Origin: Chloroflexus sp. MS-G
Lineage (GTDB): Bacteria; Chloroflexota; Chloroflexia; Chloroflexales; Chloroflexaceae
Assembly: GCF_000735195.1 (NCBI RefSeq)
Contig: NZ_JPIM01000045.1
Coordinates: 1-36,444, forward strand
Reading direction: 5' to 3'
DNA length: 36,444 bases
Each line of letters opens with the position of its first letter. Position 1 is the stretch's first letter. The position numbers and the translations under genes are program-made. This document shows, piece after piece, positions 7,756 to 15,719 of this stretch. Below the pieces are notes generated by a model. The model saw only the letters and a list, made by a program, of their open reading frames with translations. It had not been told where the DNA came from and searched no databases.

Positions 7756-8559
7756 CTATTCGAGACTAAAAGCCAGCCGTATGCCCAGAAACTGATTACG
7801 CATAGTGGGTTGCAAGCGGAAACGGCAGGCACAGCGTGCATACCCTTGTGGATTGGCGTAACATCCGCCGCGCAGAATACGTCGTCCGGGGGCAGTTGGG
7901 TCTTCGCGTCCATCATCTGGCCGATACGGGTATGGTCGGTCGAGCGAGGCAGTCCATTCCCAAACATTACCGGCCATATCCTCGATCCCATACGGACTGC
8001 GCCCACTAGGATAGGCGCCTGGAGGATTAGGTGCAAACCTGCCGCTCTCGCGTGTATTGGCGTAGTTGGGATGAAACGTCTCGCCCCACGGGAAGCGACG
8101 GCCATCACTTCCACGGGCAGCATGCTCCCATTCAGCCTCAGTCGGCAGGCGGAAACGAATGGTGGACGGTGGTGTGACCGGTTGGCCGCTCGGATCGATC
8201 AGGCGAACAGAGCAATCTGGTTGTTGATTGAGCCAGGTGCAGAAGGCTTGCGCTTCATACCAGTTGACATCGGTGACCGGTAGTTCCAGTAATTCGGCTG
8301 GTGGTGTTGGGCCGTGCCAATGTGGTGGTGGCGGTACGGCGCCAGCCGCCACCGCCTGTGCGTAGAGCGCATTGCTGACCGGTATTTGGGCGATGGCAAA
8401 TGTTGGGAGCAATAGCTCGTGCTGCGGCGTCTCTTCACGGTAGCTTTCGCGAGTACCACCATAGCGACGGGCAAGGTCGTTCAATTCCTGGATCGGCGTG
8501 CCCATACGAAAGCTGCGTGCCGGAATGCGGATCATTATCGGTAGGTTACAGTTGTTCAT
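7756..8559 (-). CDS. Formylglycine-generating enzyme-fold (SUMF1) protein
   Basis: A 267-residue protein consisting of one FGE-sulfatase domain. Family landmarks are MIRIPARSFRMGT near the N-terminus, PVTDVNWYEAQAFCTWLN, RLPTEAEWEHAARG, the Gly/Trp segment MAGNVWEWTAS, and RILRGGCYANPQGYARCACR near the C-terminus. True FGEs carry a Cys-x4-Cys pair in this last region (GGSYxCxxxYC). Here the cysteines fall differently (GGC and RCAC), so sulfatase activation is doubtful and the fold may serve another oxidative or binding role. The start ATG overlaps the stop of the upstream gene in ATGA, implying translational coupling. Confidence 0.9.
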   Translation of the reverse strand: MNNCNLPIMIRIPARSFRMGTPIQELNDLARRYGGTRESYREETPQHELLLPTFAIAQIPVSNALYAQAVAAGAVPPPPHWHGPTPPAELLELPVTDVNWYEAQAFCTWLNQQPDCSVRLIDPSGQPVTPPSTIRFRLPTEAEWEHAARGSDGRRFPWGETFHPNYANTRESGRFAPNPPGAYPSGRSPYGIEDMAGNVWEWTASLDRPYPYRPDDGREDPTAPGRRILRGGCYANPQGYARCACRFRLQPTMRNQFLGIRLAFSLE

Positions 8560-9164
8560 TGTTGGTATATCCGATTGAGTCGATCCAGCTCTCGCTGGTA
8601 GATCGTCTCGGCAAAATGTTCAATGGCGCTCACGTTTTGTAGCGCTTCGTAACCACGTTGCAGAAACGAGTGTATCTGCCCAATACCGACTAGGCATGCG
8701 ACAACATGCAAACGACGGAGCGCCAGCCCCAGGATATGCGAGCGTGAAAGACGAAAGACATTGTAGAGTGTCGTTCTGACTAACGTCAGTTGTCGTAAAC
8801 GCTCATCATACTTATCGGCGATTCGGTAGAAGTGTTCATAGGTCATTTCGTCGAAATCGGTCCCGACATTCGCCTGCCACATCCGTCGGGCCAGGTCCTC
8901 ATCGAGTTGATTTGTGAGGTCGAGTAATTCTAACACCTCTTCCAAATCGCGCAGTTGAACACCGGGTAGCCAACCGATGAAATGTTGCAAGCGCCGCCCT
9001 TCCTGGTCGCGTTGGCTAAAATCACGCGGGCCATAGATATCGTTGAAGAAAAATTCGCCTAACGGTTCGTATGCCGGCACTTCGGCCAGATCACGGTAAT
9101 CGCGCCGTAGTCGGTTTGATTGAAAGATTTGGAGGGCGAGACGATACTGACGGAGCGTACTCAT
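8556..9164 (-). CDS. Conserved hypothetical helical protein
   Basis: A 202-residue protein I do not recognise with certainty. The ATG at 9164 overlaps the stop of the TPR gene (ATGA), giving MSTLRQYRLALQIFQSNR; the longer upstream reading was rejected because it lies inside the TPR gene's end. The protein looks almost wholly helical and rich in Arg and Leu. A conspicuous segment, FFFNDIYGPRDFSQRD at about residues 38-53, recalls a family of bacterial proteins of unknown function with an FFxxDxYGPxDFxxRD signature; that resemblance is from memory and unverified. No signal peptide or membrane span. Its tight coupling between the TPR and FGE-like genes suggests a shared process. Confidence 0.75.
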   Translation of the reverse strand: MSTLRQYRLALQIFQSNRLRRDYRDLAEVPAYEPLGEFFFNDIYGPRDFSQRDQEGRRLQHFIGWLPGVQLRDLEEVLELLDLTNQLDEDLARRMWQANVGTDFDEMTYEHFYRIADKYDERLRQLTLVRTTLYNVFRLSRSHILGLALRRLHVVACLVGIGQIHSFLQRGYEALQNVSAIEHFAETIYQRELDRLNRIYQQ

Positions 9165-12100
9165 GGCAAGCGTTCGATTTGGGCAAGAGCACGTTGTCCC
9201 CATTCACTGGTGGGTTCGCGGCTAATCAGTGTCTGGTAGGCGTTACGGGCCGCAGTAAAGTCAGCCTGATCTTCTGCGATCAGTCCACTATAGAAAATCG
9301 CTTCACTGTAGTCTGGGTTGAGGGTAATCGCTTTTTGGATGGCCTGTAATGCGCTTTCGGTGCGTCCTTGCGCGTAATAGGCTCGACCTAGCCAGTAATG
9401 GGCTTCAGGAAAGTTGTTCTGCAGCGCGATAGCCCGATTGAGGTCACGTATCGCCAGATCGAGATCACCATCACGGATGGCGAGAAGCGCCCGTCGATAG
9501 AAGCTCTCGGCGATGCGATCATTGGCGCCGATAGCGGCATCGAAGGCGGCGCGTGCTTCAGCGAAACGTCCGGCCTCTTGCAGTAATTTGCCTCGGAAGA
9601 GATGAGCTTCAGCGTAGTTGCTTTTTTGCCGGATAGCCTGTTCTACCGTTTGTAGTGCCTCTTCACTACGACCGAGAGCGTACTGAGTTTGGGCCAATCC
9701 TAATAGAGCCTCCGGATATTGTGGTTGTAGTTGCAGGGCGCGTTGATACGCAGCCAATGCGCGGGTAAGATTTCCACTGCGCAAGAGTGCTTCACCAAGC
9801 CAGAATTGGGCTGCGGCATCGTCGCTGCCGCCCGGTAGCGCCACGGCTGTTTCAAAGTAGGCGCGGGCAACACCCCAATTTCCTCTGCTGCTGGCGATTT
9901 CGCCTAGCCCGATATGTGCGGCAATTGATTGCGGATCAATGGCGATGGCCTGCTGATACGATTGCTCGGCGGCGGTCAGGTCGTTGCGGCGGCGCGCAAC
10001 CTCGGCTAACGTCAGCAGGGCATTGACCTGGGCGGTGATCGCTTCGGGATCGGTGCGGTTAGCGACCAGATTCAACGTGCGCTGCGCGGTTTGCGTTGCG
10101 GCTTCAAGCCTATTCCCAACCAGATAAGCGCGGGCTAAAAGCTGGTGGGCTGTTGCCGAATTGGGATCGAGCGCCAGTGCACGTTCCAGAGCCTGGATGG
10201 CAACTGGTGCTGCATTCCCCCCGATGGCAGCCTGACCGATGGCAAGTAAGCGGTCGCGATCGTTGATGCCTTGTCCGAGGGCAATCCGATATTGCTCGAG
10301 TGCCCGCTGTGGTTGATTAAGAGGTCCCTCGTACAATTCGGCTAGCCGCAAACGCGCATCAAGATTGCGCTCATCAAAGACCAGGGCATCGCGGAGCATA
10401 CGTTCAGCAGATTGGATGTCGCCTAAGCGAATGTAGGTCTCACCTAACTCAAAGGCGGCAACCGTTGAGCGGGGATCAAGCGTGAGAGCATCACGGTAGA
10501 CTTCAGCAGCTTCTTCGGCATAGCCAGCATCGTTGTAGAGGCGAGCCAGTTCAATGGCTGCCTCTGCATATTCTACTGCCAGCGGAACCAGGAGCCGTTC
10601 GGCCTCGGCAAAACCACTGGCGCCACTAAGCCGGAGGGCGCGGGCCAGATGTACAACGGTGTATGGTGTCTTTTGCCATTCTACCAGCGCCCGCCAGTGC
10701 TGGATGGCTGTTGGCCAATCACGTTCCCGTTCGGCCACACGCGCCAGCATCAAATGAGCTGGAAAGAACTGATTGTTCCGTTCGAGTGCTTGCCGTAACC
10801 ACTCTTTTGCGCTAGCCTGATCGTTACGGACGAGGGCAACCATGCCGATACCGGCGTAGCCGTCGGGTAGTTGCGGAGCAAGGTCAATAACTCGCCGGTA
10901 ACTCTGGATGGCTTCGTCATACTGCTCGTTGATCCGGAATGCAAAACCGAGCGCCAGCAGCGTCAGGACATCATCAGGTTGTTGTTCGCGCAATCGTTGT
11001 AAGGTTGTAATACTCGGGTTAGCATTTCCCCCCGTACCAAAAAGGGCGGCTATCATTTGATCGATCGGCCCTGGTTTGGTACGCCCTTCAACCGTCTGTA
11101 CAGCCGCTTCAACCAGCGCTAATACCAGTTTCTGGCGTCGCAATATCTCTTCGCTCCGCTCGGCCTGACCGGTTGCCATCAGACCGTTACCGGGAAAGAT
11201 TGCGGCGTCGCCAGTGGCTCGTTGGCGCCACAGATTGATAGCTCGTGTGCTGTGTTCGGTTGCGATACGCAGTTGATCGCGCACTTGGCGCAGATCGTTT
11301 GCCGAGGGGAGCGGATTTGCCGCTTCGAGTGCCCAGTAGAGTGGACCGGTCAATGGTAGGTGTGTTTCGAGATTGGTTAAAGCGCGTTCTTCAAAAAATA
11401 CGGCAGTCAGGCGTGATTCATACGCTGCCAGGAAGGTGTATGGGACCCGTCTGCCAGTCGCTGTCTTTGCTGACTCAAATCGTGCCAGCGCGGCCTGCGC
11501 GTCGGTGATCCGCCCACTTTCGCGATAGGCAGTGGCGAGCAGCAACTCAAGTTCCGGGTTAGTTGGTAACAGGTTACGTGCTTGTTCGAGATCAGACACT
11601 GCATCGCGGGTACGCTGTTCACGTAATGCCCACAACGCAAGGTTGACCCGCAATTGACCAAGGTCACGGCCATCGAGGAGGTCGATAGCTTCGGCAAAGT
11701 AGCGCAGTGCATCGGCACTGCGGGCATCCCACAGGATCGCGCCAAGATTATTGGTCAAGAGGGCGCGGTCACTGTTGGCAAGACTGAGGGCTGCCTGATA
11801 TTCAGTTGCAGCCCCGCTGTACCACCCCCTCGCCCACAAGAGATTACCCCGCAGGATATGCAACAAAAGTGGATTCATCTGGGGCGTGTTCTCGACCAGG
11901 CGTTGGAGTTGATCGACTGCCAGGTCTGCTTCGCCATGGTGATAGGCGGCTAACGCCAGCAGATACGGTACTAATGTGGTCTGACCATTGATCGGGTCGG
12001 TACTGATGACAAACTGGTTTGGCAGCGCAAAGCGCATCGTAAAACCGTACCAGCTCTGACTCACATCAATGTTGTGAGGGGTGTAGATAATCTCGGGGCG

Positions 12101-12517
12101 CAAACTTAGGCTGTCGAGCCGTCCACCGGCAATGACCGAACCGCTCACAAGGAGGTCGGCGTTTAATCGTTGCACGAGCGCGAGCGCTTCAGTACTGTTG
12201 GCCGGTCGAGTGTCGGTCATGATGACGTGGATCAGATTGCCCCCCTGGAGCTGTAGTTGTCGCGTGAGCGCATTGGCAATCTGACTACCGGTACGACCGT
12301 CCTGGTCGGTGAATGGGGTGATCACAATCACGAAACGCGGATCGGTAGGCCGAAAGATAGGAAAGAGTGCGAAGCCAAGTGCAATGGCCGCCAGTGCAAT
12401 GGCCGCCAGTGCAAGCAATATCCAACGTCGGCGGGATGGTTGCTGTGGGGCAGTTTTGTCTGATACTTGCTCTACAGCCGATGGTTCTTTGTCCTTCCGT
12501 TGCCATGGCCATCGCAT
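9161..12517 (-). CDS. Membrane-anchored large TPR-repeat protein
   Basis: An 1118-residue protein. The ATG at 12517 is chosen for AAGGAG 8 bases upstream and for MRWPWQRKDKE as a basic N-terminus. A single membrane span lies at about residues 36-60 (LLALAAIALAAIALGFALF), so most of the protein should be outside the cytoplasm. Residues about 66-165 (FVIVITPFTDQDGRTG, then LVQRLNADLLVSGSV) resemble the TolB-N/FlgO-like fold often placed before TPRs. The remaining ~900 residues are TPR units; clear ones include DVLTLLALGFAFRINEQYDE and the C-terminal series with AHYWLGRAYYAQGRTESAL. TPR arrays scaffold protein complexes. First gene of a four-gene operon with a good promoter. Confidence 0.9.
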   Translation of the reverse strand: MRWPWQRKDKEPSAVEQVSDKTAPQQPSRRRWILLALAAIALAAIALGFALFPIFRPTDPRFVIVITPFTDQDGRTGSQIANALTRQLQLQGGNLIHVIMTDTRPANSTEALALVQRLNADLLVSGSVIAGGRLDSLSLRPEIIYTPHNIDVSQSWYGFTMRFALPNQFVISTDPINGQTTLVPYLLALAAYHHGEADLAVDQLQRLVENTPQMNPLLLHILRGNLLWARGWYSGAATEYQAALSLANSDRALLTNNLGAILWDARSADALRYFAEAIDLLDGRDLGQLRVNLALWALREQRTRDAVSDLEQARNLLPTNPELELLLATAYRESGRITDAQAALARFESAKTATGRRVPYTFLAAYESRLTAVFFEERALTNLETHLPLTGPLYWALEAANPLPSANDLRQVRDQLRIATEHSTRAINLWRQRATGDAAIFPGNGLMATGQAERSEEILRRQKLVLALVEAAVQTVEGRTKPGPIDQMIAALFGTGGNANPSITTLQRLREQQPDDVLTLLALGFAFRINEQYDEAIQSYRRVIDLAPQLPDGYAGIGMVALVRNDQASAKEWLRQALERNNQFFPAHLMLARVAERERDWPTAIQHWRALVEWQKTPYTVVHLARALRLSGASGFAEAERLLVPLAVEYAEAAIELARLYNDAGYAEEAAEVYRDALTLDPRSTVAAFELGETYIRLGDIQSAERMLRDALVFDERNLDARLRLAELYEGPLNQPQRALEQYRIALGQGINDRDRLLAIGQAAIGGNAAPVAIQALERALALDPNSATAHQLLARAYLVGNRLEAATQTAQRTLNLVANRTDPEAITAQVNALLTLAEVARRRNDLTAAEQSYQQAIAIDPQSIAAHIGLGEIASSRGNWGVARAYFETAVALPGGSDDAAAQFWLGEALLRSGNLTRALAAYQRALQLQPQYPEALLGLAQTQYALGRSEEALQTVEQAIRQKSNYAEAHLFRGKLLQEAGRFAEARAAFDAAIGANDRIAESFYRRALLAIRDGDLDLAIRDLNRAIALQNNFPEAHYWLGRAYYAQGRTESALQAIQKAITLNPDYSEAIFYSGLIAEDQADFTAARNAYQTLISREPTSEWGQRALAQIERLP
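12378..12414 (-). repeat. 15-bp tandem repeat encoding the membrane span
   Basis: AGTGCAATGGCCGCC occurs twice in tandem (12378-12407) and begins a third time. It encodes LAAIA units of the TPR protein's transmembrane helix, so gain or loss of a unit would change helix length by five residues. Confidence 0.8.
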
Positions 12518-12555
12518 AGATCCGCTCCTTACCACTGTCGGTCATACCAGCTCCT

Positions 12556-12583
12556 ATTGTAAGCAGTTTGGAGGATATTTCAA
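12556..12583 (-). promoter_or_regulatory. Promoter of the TPR/FGE-like/SEC-C operon
   Basis: On the minus strand TTGAAA (12578-12583) and TACAAT (12556-12561) are separated by 16 bases. Transcription would begin near 12549, about 32 bases before the TPR start codon. Confidence 0.75.
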
Positions 12584-12878
12584 GCTGTAATGGTGAGGAC
12601 GACTCACTGATGAACAGATAGAATAACTTACAATAACTTACAGCTTCCGGCAAAGATTTCTGTGGTTCGTCGTGTAGAGCTTTTCAACGTTTTCATCCTG
12701 GTGCGATGGACGTAAGCGGAGAGAGGAGGGATTAGAGATGGTATAGATACCAACCCGTCTGCCGTGGTCGGCCCGCTGCCAATGCCCGCTGGTGCATTGG
12801 CGAGGCATGTGTCACCCACTCTACAGGGGTGATGGTACACTGATGCGCCAACCGATAGGTCTTACGTGCTCACGTTCA

Positions 12879-12933
12879 AACGCGGGCCGCCGGCCCGCGT
12901 TCCTCGGAAACAGCGTTCAGACGCGCTCTGAGA
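12879..12933 (+). repeat. Composite GGGCC-hairpin repeat, copy R1
   Basis: A perfect 10-bp stem, AACGCGGGCC-GCC-GGCCCGCGTT (12879-12901), is followed by GTTCAGACGCGCTCTGAGA (12915-12933). The same two parts occur, inverted, at 27393-27456. It lies 49 bases beyond the cyclophilin stop, so it may double as a transcript end. Confidence 0.6.
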
Positions 12934-12949
12934 ACGCATCGCTGGTTGG

Positions 12950-13432
12950 TTACAGTTCCTGCACGGTAACTTTGGTCATCCTGTCACCCTGCTGAATCGC
13001 ATACACGACATCCATACCATTTACTACCCGACCAAACACGGTATGGCGTCCATTTAGATGTGGCTGCGGAGTATGGGTGATGAAAAACTGGCTGCCATTA
13101 GTGTTTGGGCCAGCATTTGCCATCGAGATAACACCAGCTTCGTGCGTGAGTGGATTACCGATAACTTCATCACGAAAACGATAGCCAGGGCCGCCGCTTC
13201 CGCGTCCGGTTGGGTCGCCACCTTGAATCACGAAGTCTTTGATGACGCGGTGGAAGGTCAGGCCATCGTAGAAGCCTTCTCGTACCAGAAAAACGAAGTT
13301 GTTAACGGTCAAGGGGGCATGCTGGGGGTAGAGATCAAGTTCAATCGTACCGCGGGTGGTTTCCATCGTTACCCGGTACGTTTTGCTAACGTCAATCTGC
13401 ATTGGCGGTGGACTATTCCATTGTTTTGCCAC
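12950..13432 (-). CDS. Peptidyl-prolyl cis-trans isomerase, cyclophilin type
   Basis: A 160-residue single-domain cyclophilin that speeds proline isomerisation during protein folding. The GTG at 13432 follows CAGGAG by 7 bases. Family motifs are all present: [19 protein letters not shown] with the catalytic Arg, the segment [14 protein letters not shown], and [11 protein letters not shown]. There is no signal peptide, so it should act in the cytoplasm, like PpiB. Length is normal for the family. It has its own extended -10 promoter although it lies 112 bases after the vWA gene on the same strand. Confidence 0.95.
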   Translation of the reverse strand: MAKQWNSPPPMQIDVSKTYRVTMETTRGTIELDLYPQHAPLTVNNFVFLVREGFYDGLTFHRVIKDFVIQGGDPTGRGSGGPGYRFRDEVIGNPLTHEAGVISMANAGPNTNGSQFFITHTPQPHLNGRHTVFGRVVNGMDVVYAIQQGDRMTKVTVQEL

Positions 13433-13473
13433 GAGCGTACTCCTGGAGCTTATCTCACGAACATTGTGACAGC

Positions 13474-13482
13474 ATTATACCA
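13474..13482 (-). promoter_or_regulatory. Extended -10 promoter of the cyclophilin gene
   Basis: On the minus strand TGGTATAAT forms a consensus extended -10 (TATAAT at 13474-13479). No -35 match is evident at 17 bases, as is allowed for extended -10 promoters. The leader would be about 35 bases. Confidence 0.6.
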
Positions 13483-13544
13483 TCAACCGCTTCCGCCGCC
13501 AGAGGAATGGCGATACTCTAAAACATCGAAAAGCCCTGCCATGG

Positions 13545-14885
13545 CTACGAAGTGGTCTGACCTAACCGCCGTGTAGCGTAGGTTAGCTCCTTAGCAGTGA
13601 TACCAGGCTGTTGCTGTTGCATCAGGTTGTTAGCCTCTGCTATGGCCAGCGCTGCCAGTTTGGGTTCGGCCAATTCGTGTAGTCGCGTCGCAAGTTGACG
13701 CAATAGATGAGCTGCGGTCTTGTAATCGCCCTGCTGTCGGGCTTGTTCGGCTCGTTGGCGGAGGATGGCAATGGAAGCACGGTTAATGATCGGCAGGAGT
13801 GTCGGTGGTGGGTTGACAGCGTCGGGACGGTAGTAAGCGATCACGTCGTGATCGATGGTTGACTGACCGCTCATAATTCGGAGTCGGGCTAGGCGTCGTC
13901 GTTGATCGGCTGCGCCGGGGGCAACGAGGAAGGCGCACACCAGTTGAGCAGCTTCTCCCCGTTGCAGATCACCGAGATGAACTGTCAATCGCCGACCGTG
14001 TTCGGTACTGAGGGGTGTTAAGGTGGTAAGGCTTGGTGTGAGTCGTACGATCCACCGCAGCGCGACAGTTTGGGGCAGCGTGAGTTGGAGAGTTATTGCC
14101 TGAGCAGTGATCTGGCGGATGCTATCGAGTTCAGTCGCGATGGTCGCCGGGATTTCAGTAGCTTCATGCACAAAACTGGCTCGACCTCCGCTAAGGTCGG
14201 CCAGTTGTACCAGGAGATGTTCTTCAAACGCACCACCGAGACCGATCGTACTAAGCGTTATGCCGCGAGCGGCTGCTTCGCGTGCCAGTGAGATGCACAG
14301 GGTTGTATCACTGGTGAAGCCATCGGTGAGTAGGATAATGCGACGGATAATGTCTTCATCCGTCGTAACAAACTGTGCCAGTGCGAGTTGTAAACCCTGC
14401 GCGAGATTGGTAGTTTCACCAAGACGGAGTGCCGGTAAGCGCATGAGTGCAGCAACTAACTCGGTTCGGCGGGTGGCAGGGATACTCGGAGCAAGGACAA
14501 TCGCATCACTGGCGCAGGCAATCAGAGCAAGCCGGTCGTTATGGTCAAGTCGTTCAATCAGGCTATGAAGTGCATGCGTCGTGTATGTGATCGGGCTTGG
14601 GTAGAGAGTTCGCTGTTCGACCGAGAGCGGGTTACTCAATTGCCAGACCGGTACACCGTCAACCAGTACTTCGTGAGCACCGCTCTGCCGCACAAGATCA
14701 CGAAATTGCTGTTCATTAACGATTGGTATGCGCATTGAACGGCTAGCATCGGCTACAATCGCGAGATGAAGTGGCAATCCACCATAACCGGTTGCAGCAA
14801 CAGTGAGGTGCAGGTAGGCGATCTGCGGTTGCTTTAGGACCGGTAAGACAATCGGTTCGGGTGTGCAGCGTATTTGTAGCAGCAT
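13545..14885 (-). CDS. von Willebrand factor A domain protein
   Basis: A 446-residue protein with a vWA metal-ion-dependent adhesion site: DASRS at residues 46-50 (D-x-S-x-S), a Thr in LGETTNLAQGL, and the Asp of LLTDGFTSD. About 60 residues (roughly 52-110, including VLVDGVPVWQLSNPL) are inserted between the first strand and helix of the usual fold. The C-terminal third (about 330-446) is helical, with KTAAHLLRQLATRLHELAE recalling the region after vWA in other Chloroflexota proteins. No signal peptide, so cytosolic. GGAAGG lies upstream of the ATG at a spacing of about 10. A metal-dependent protein-binding role is inferred; the partner is unknown. Confidence 0.9.
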   Translation of the reverse strand: MLLQIRCTPEPIVLPVLKQPQIAYLHLTVAATGYGGLPLHLAIVADASRSMRIPIVNEQQFRDLVRQSGAHEVLVDGVPVWQLSNPLSVEQRTLYPSPITYTTHALHSLIERLDHNDRLALIACASDAIVLAPSIPATRRTELVAALMRLPALRLGETTNLAQGLQLALAQFVTTDEDIIRRIILLTDGFTSDTTLCISLAREAAARGITLSTIGLGGAFEEHLLVQLADLSGGRASFVHEATEIPATIATELDSIRQITAQAITLQLTLPQTVALRWIVRLTPSLTTLTPLSTEHGRRLTVHLGDLQRGEAAQLVCAFLVAPGAADQRRRLARLRIMSGQSTIDHDVIAYYRPDAVNPPPTLLPIINRASIAILRQRAEQARQQGDYKTAAHLLRQLATRLHELAEPKLAALAIAEANNLMQQQQPGITAKELTYATRRLGQTTS

Positions 14886-14963
14886 AGGCTGCGATCCTTC
14901 CCTGTCACCGAGTAAATGGTTTCAGTTTCTGGCGCTATCGAAGGGAGTGTCGGCAATGATTGT

Positions 14964-14980
14964 CACTCGTTCAACGAGTG
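14964..14980. promoter_or_regulatory. 17-bp palindrome upstream of the vWA gene
   Basis: CACTCGTT-C-AACGAGTG is a perfect odd-centred palindrome 79 bases before the vWA start codon. Its size suits a dimeric repressor operator, though it could be a simple hairpin. No promoter boxes could be placed confidently around it. Confidence 0.4.
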
Positions 14981-15111
14981 CATCGTCTTATGAGTGTCTT
15001 ACAAATCTACTCAGAATGTATTATGGGCAAACGAGGCGCATTTTACCCAAACAGTCCCCGTGGAACAGCTTTGACACGCCTGACCTGTTTTATACGTTTT
15101 CTAAGCGAATA

Positions 15112-15225
15112 AGAGCCTATCAGAATAATTGTCTCACAGCACAGCGGATGAAACCTGATAGATGTACGGGCGCAGCGCCGCTGCGCCCCAATTGATTCTG
15201 CGACAGGGTATTCCGGATAGGCTCT
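15112..15225. repeat. 114-bp element with terminal inverted repeats
   Basis: The left end AGAGCCTATCAGAATA (15112-15127) is the inverted near-copy of the right end TATTCCGGATAGGCTCT (15209-15225). Inside is a perfect 9-bp hairpin, GGGCGCAGC-GCC-GCTGCGCCC (15168-15188). One end also occurs at 53-69. The form is that of a MITE or solo insertion-sequence remnant; no transposase is encoded. Confidence 0.6.
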
Positions 15226-15320
15226 AAGAACGTCTCACGCACCGGATACCGCTCCTCATTGCTCTTTATCCTCGCTATTGTAGAGGATGAAAGGATGATA
15301 CAACATAACGTGCAAACACA

Positions 15321-15692
15321 TTATTGTCTACAATCGGCTGGTATTGGCGGATCGCTAAACGTGATTTCGAGGACAGACCCATTATTGTATGTTGTCACTC
15401 GTCGCGTGCGGGTAATTGAGACAAGTGCATTCGTTTTTTCATCAGGAATACACGAATCGACTTTGGTTTCTTCCTCAGTTTTAAGAATGCCACCGCGTGT
15501 GATACCAACCACAAACTCTTGCGCAATAGCCAGTGTTGCCGGTCTAAACAATCCCACCCCGATGATGCTCAGGATAAGGAATACCAGGACAAATATCCAG
15601 ATGGTACAACCGCTACGTCGACGTTTGGGTGGTTTCTGTGGTTGTTGTTGGGCAGGTGGTGCAGGTGGTTTAGCTGGTTGTTGCGATGCCAT
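15321..15692 (-). CDS. Small proline-rich single-span membrane protein
   Basis: A 123-residue protein of unknown function. Residues 1-26 are rich in Pro, Gln, Ala and Lys and end in a KRRR stop-transfer cluster. Residues 29-49 (CTIWIFVLVFLILSIIGVGLF) form one membrane helix. By the positive-inside rule the N-terminus is cytoplasmic and the ~70-residue C-terminus, with two cysteines, is outside. No clear ribosome binding site is visible. The ATG lies 27 bases after the biotin carboxylase stop, so it is probably the last gene of that operon and translated by coupling or a weak site. Confidence 0.7.
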   Translation of the reverse strand: MASQQPAKPPAPPAQQQPQKPPKRRRSGCTIWIFVLVFLILSIIGVGLFRPATLAIAQEFVVGITRGGILKTEEETKVDSCIPDEKTNALVSITRTRRVTTYNNGSVLEITFSDPPIPADCRQ

Positions 15693-15719
15693 ACGTTGCT
15701 CAATCGTTTGTCAGATCAA

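Larger units (their letters stand above)
12518..12949. other. Intergenic region, 432 bases, with repeats
   Basis: It holds the promoter of the TPR operon, a short tandem repeat of ATAACTTACA (about 12624-12643), and near the cyclophilin end a composite hairpin repeat. The shared 11-mer AGGAGGGATTA (12724-12734) also occurs at 22870-22880. No gene is supported here. Confidence 0.65.
14886..15320. other. Intergenic region, 435 bases
   Basis: It lies between the vWA start and the stop of the small membrane-protein gene. It holds the 17-bp palindrome and the 114-bp inverted-repeat element. A short imperfect hairpin with arms ATCCTC/GAGGAT near 15270-15290 may end the membrane-protein transcript. 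No gene is supported. Confidence 0.65.

Noticed and set aside
7737..8123. Extended N-terminus of the SEC-C gene
   Set aside because: It overlaps the FGE-like gene, and the SEC-C motif and ribosome binding site support the start at 7736.
14107..14568. 153-residue plus-strand open frame
   Set aside because: Antisense to the vWA gene, Arg/Ser-rich shadow composition, no domain.
15112..15225. Complete insertion sequence
   Set aside because: The element is only 114 bases and has no transposase coding capacity; called a repeat instead.
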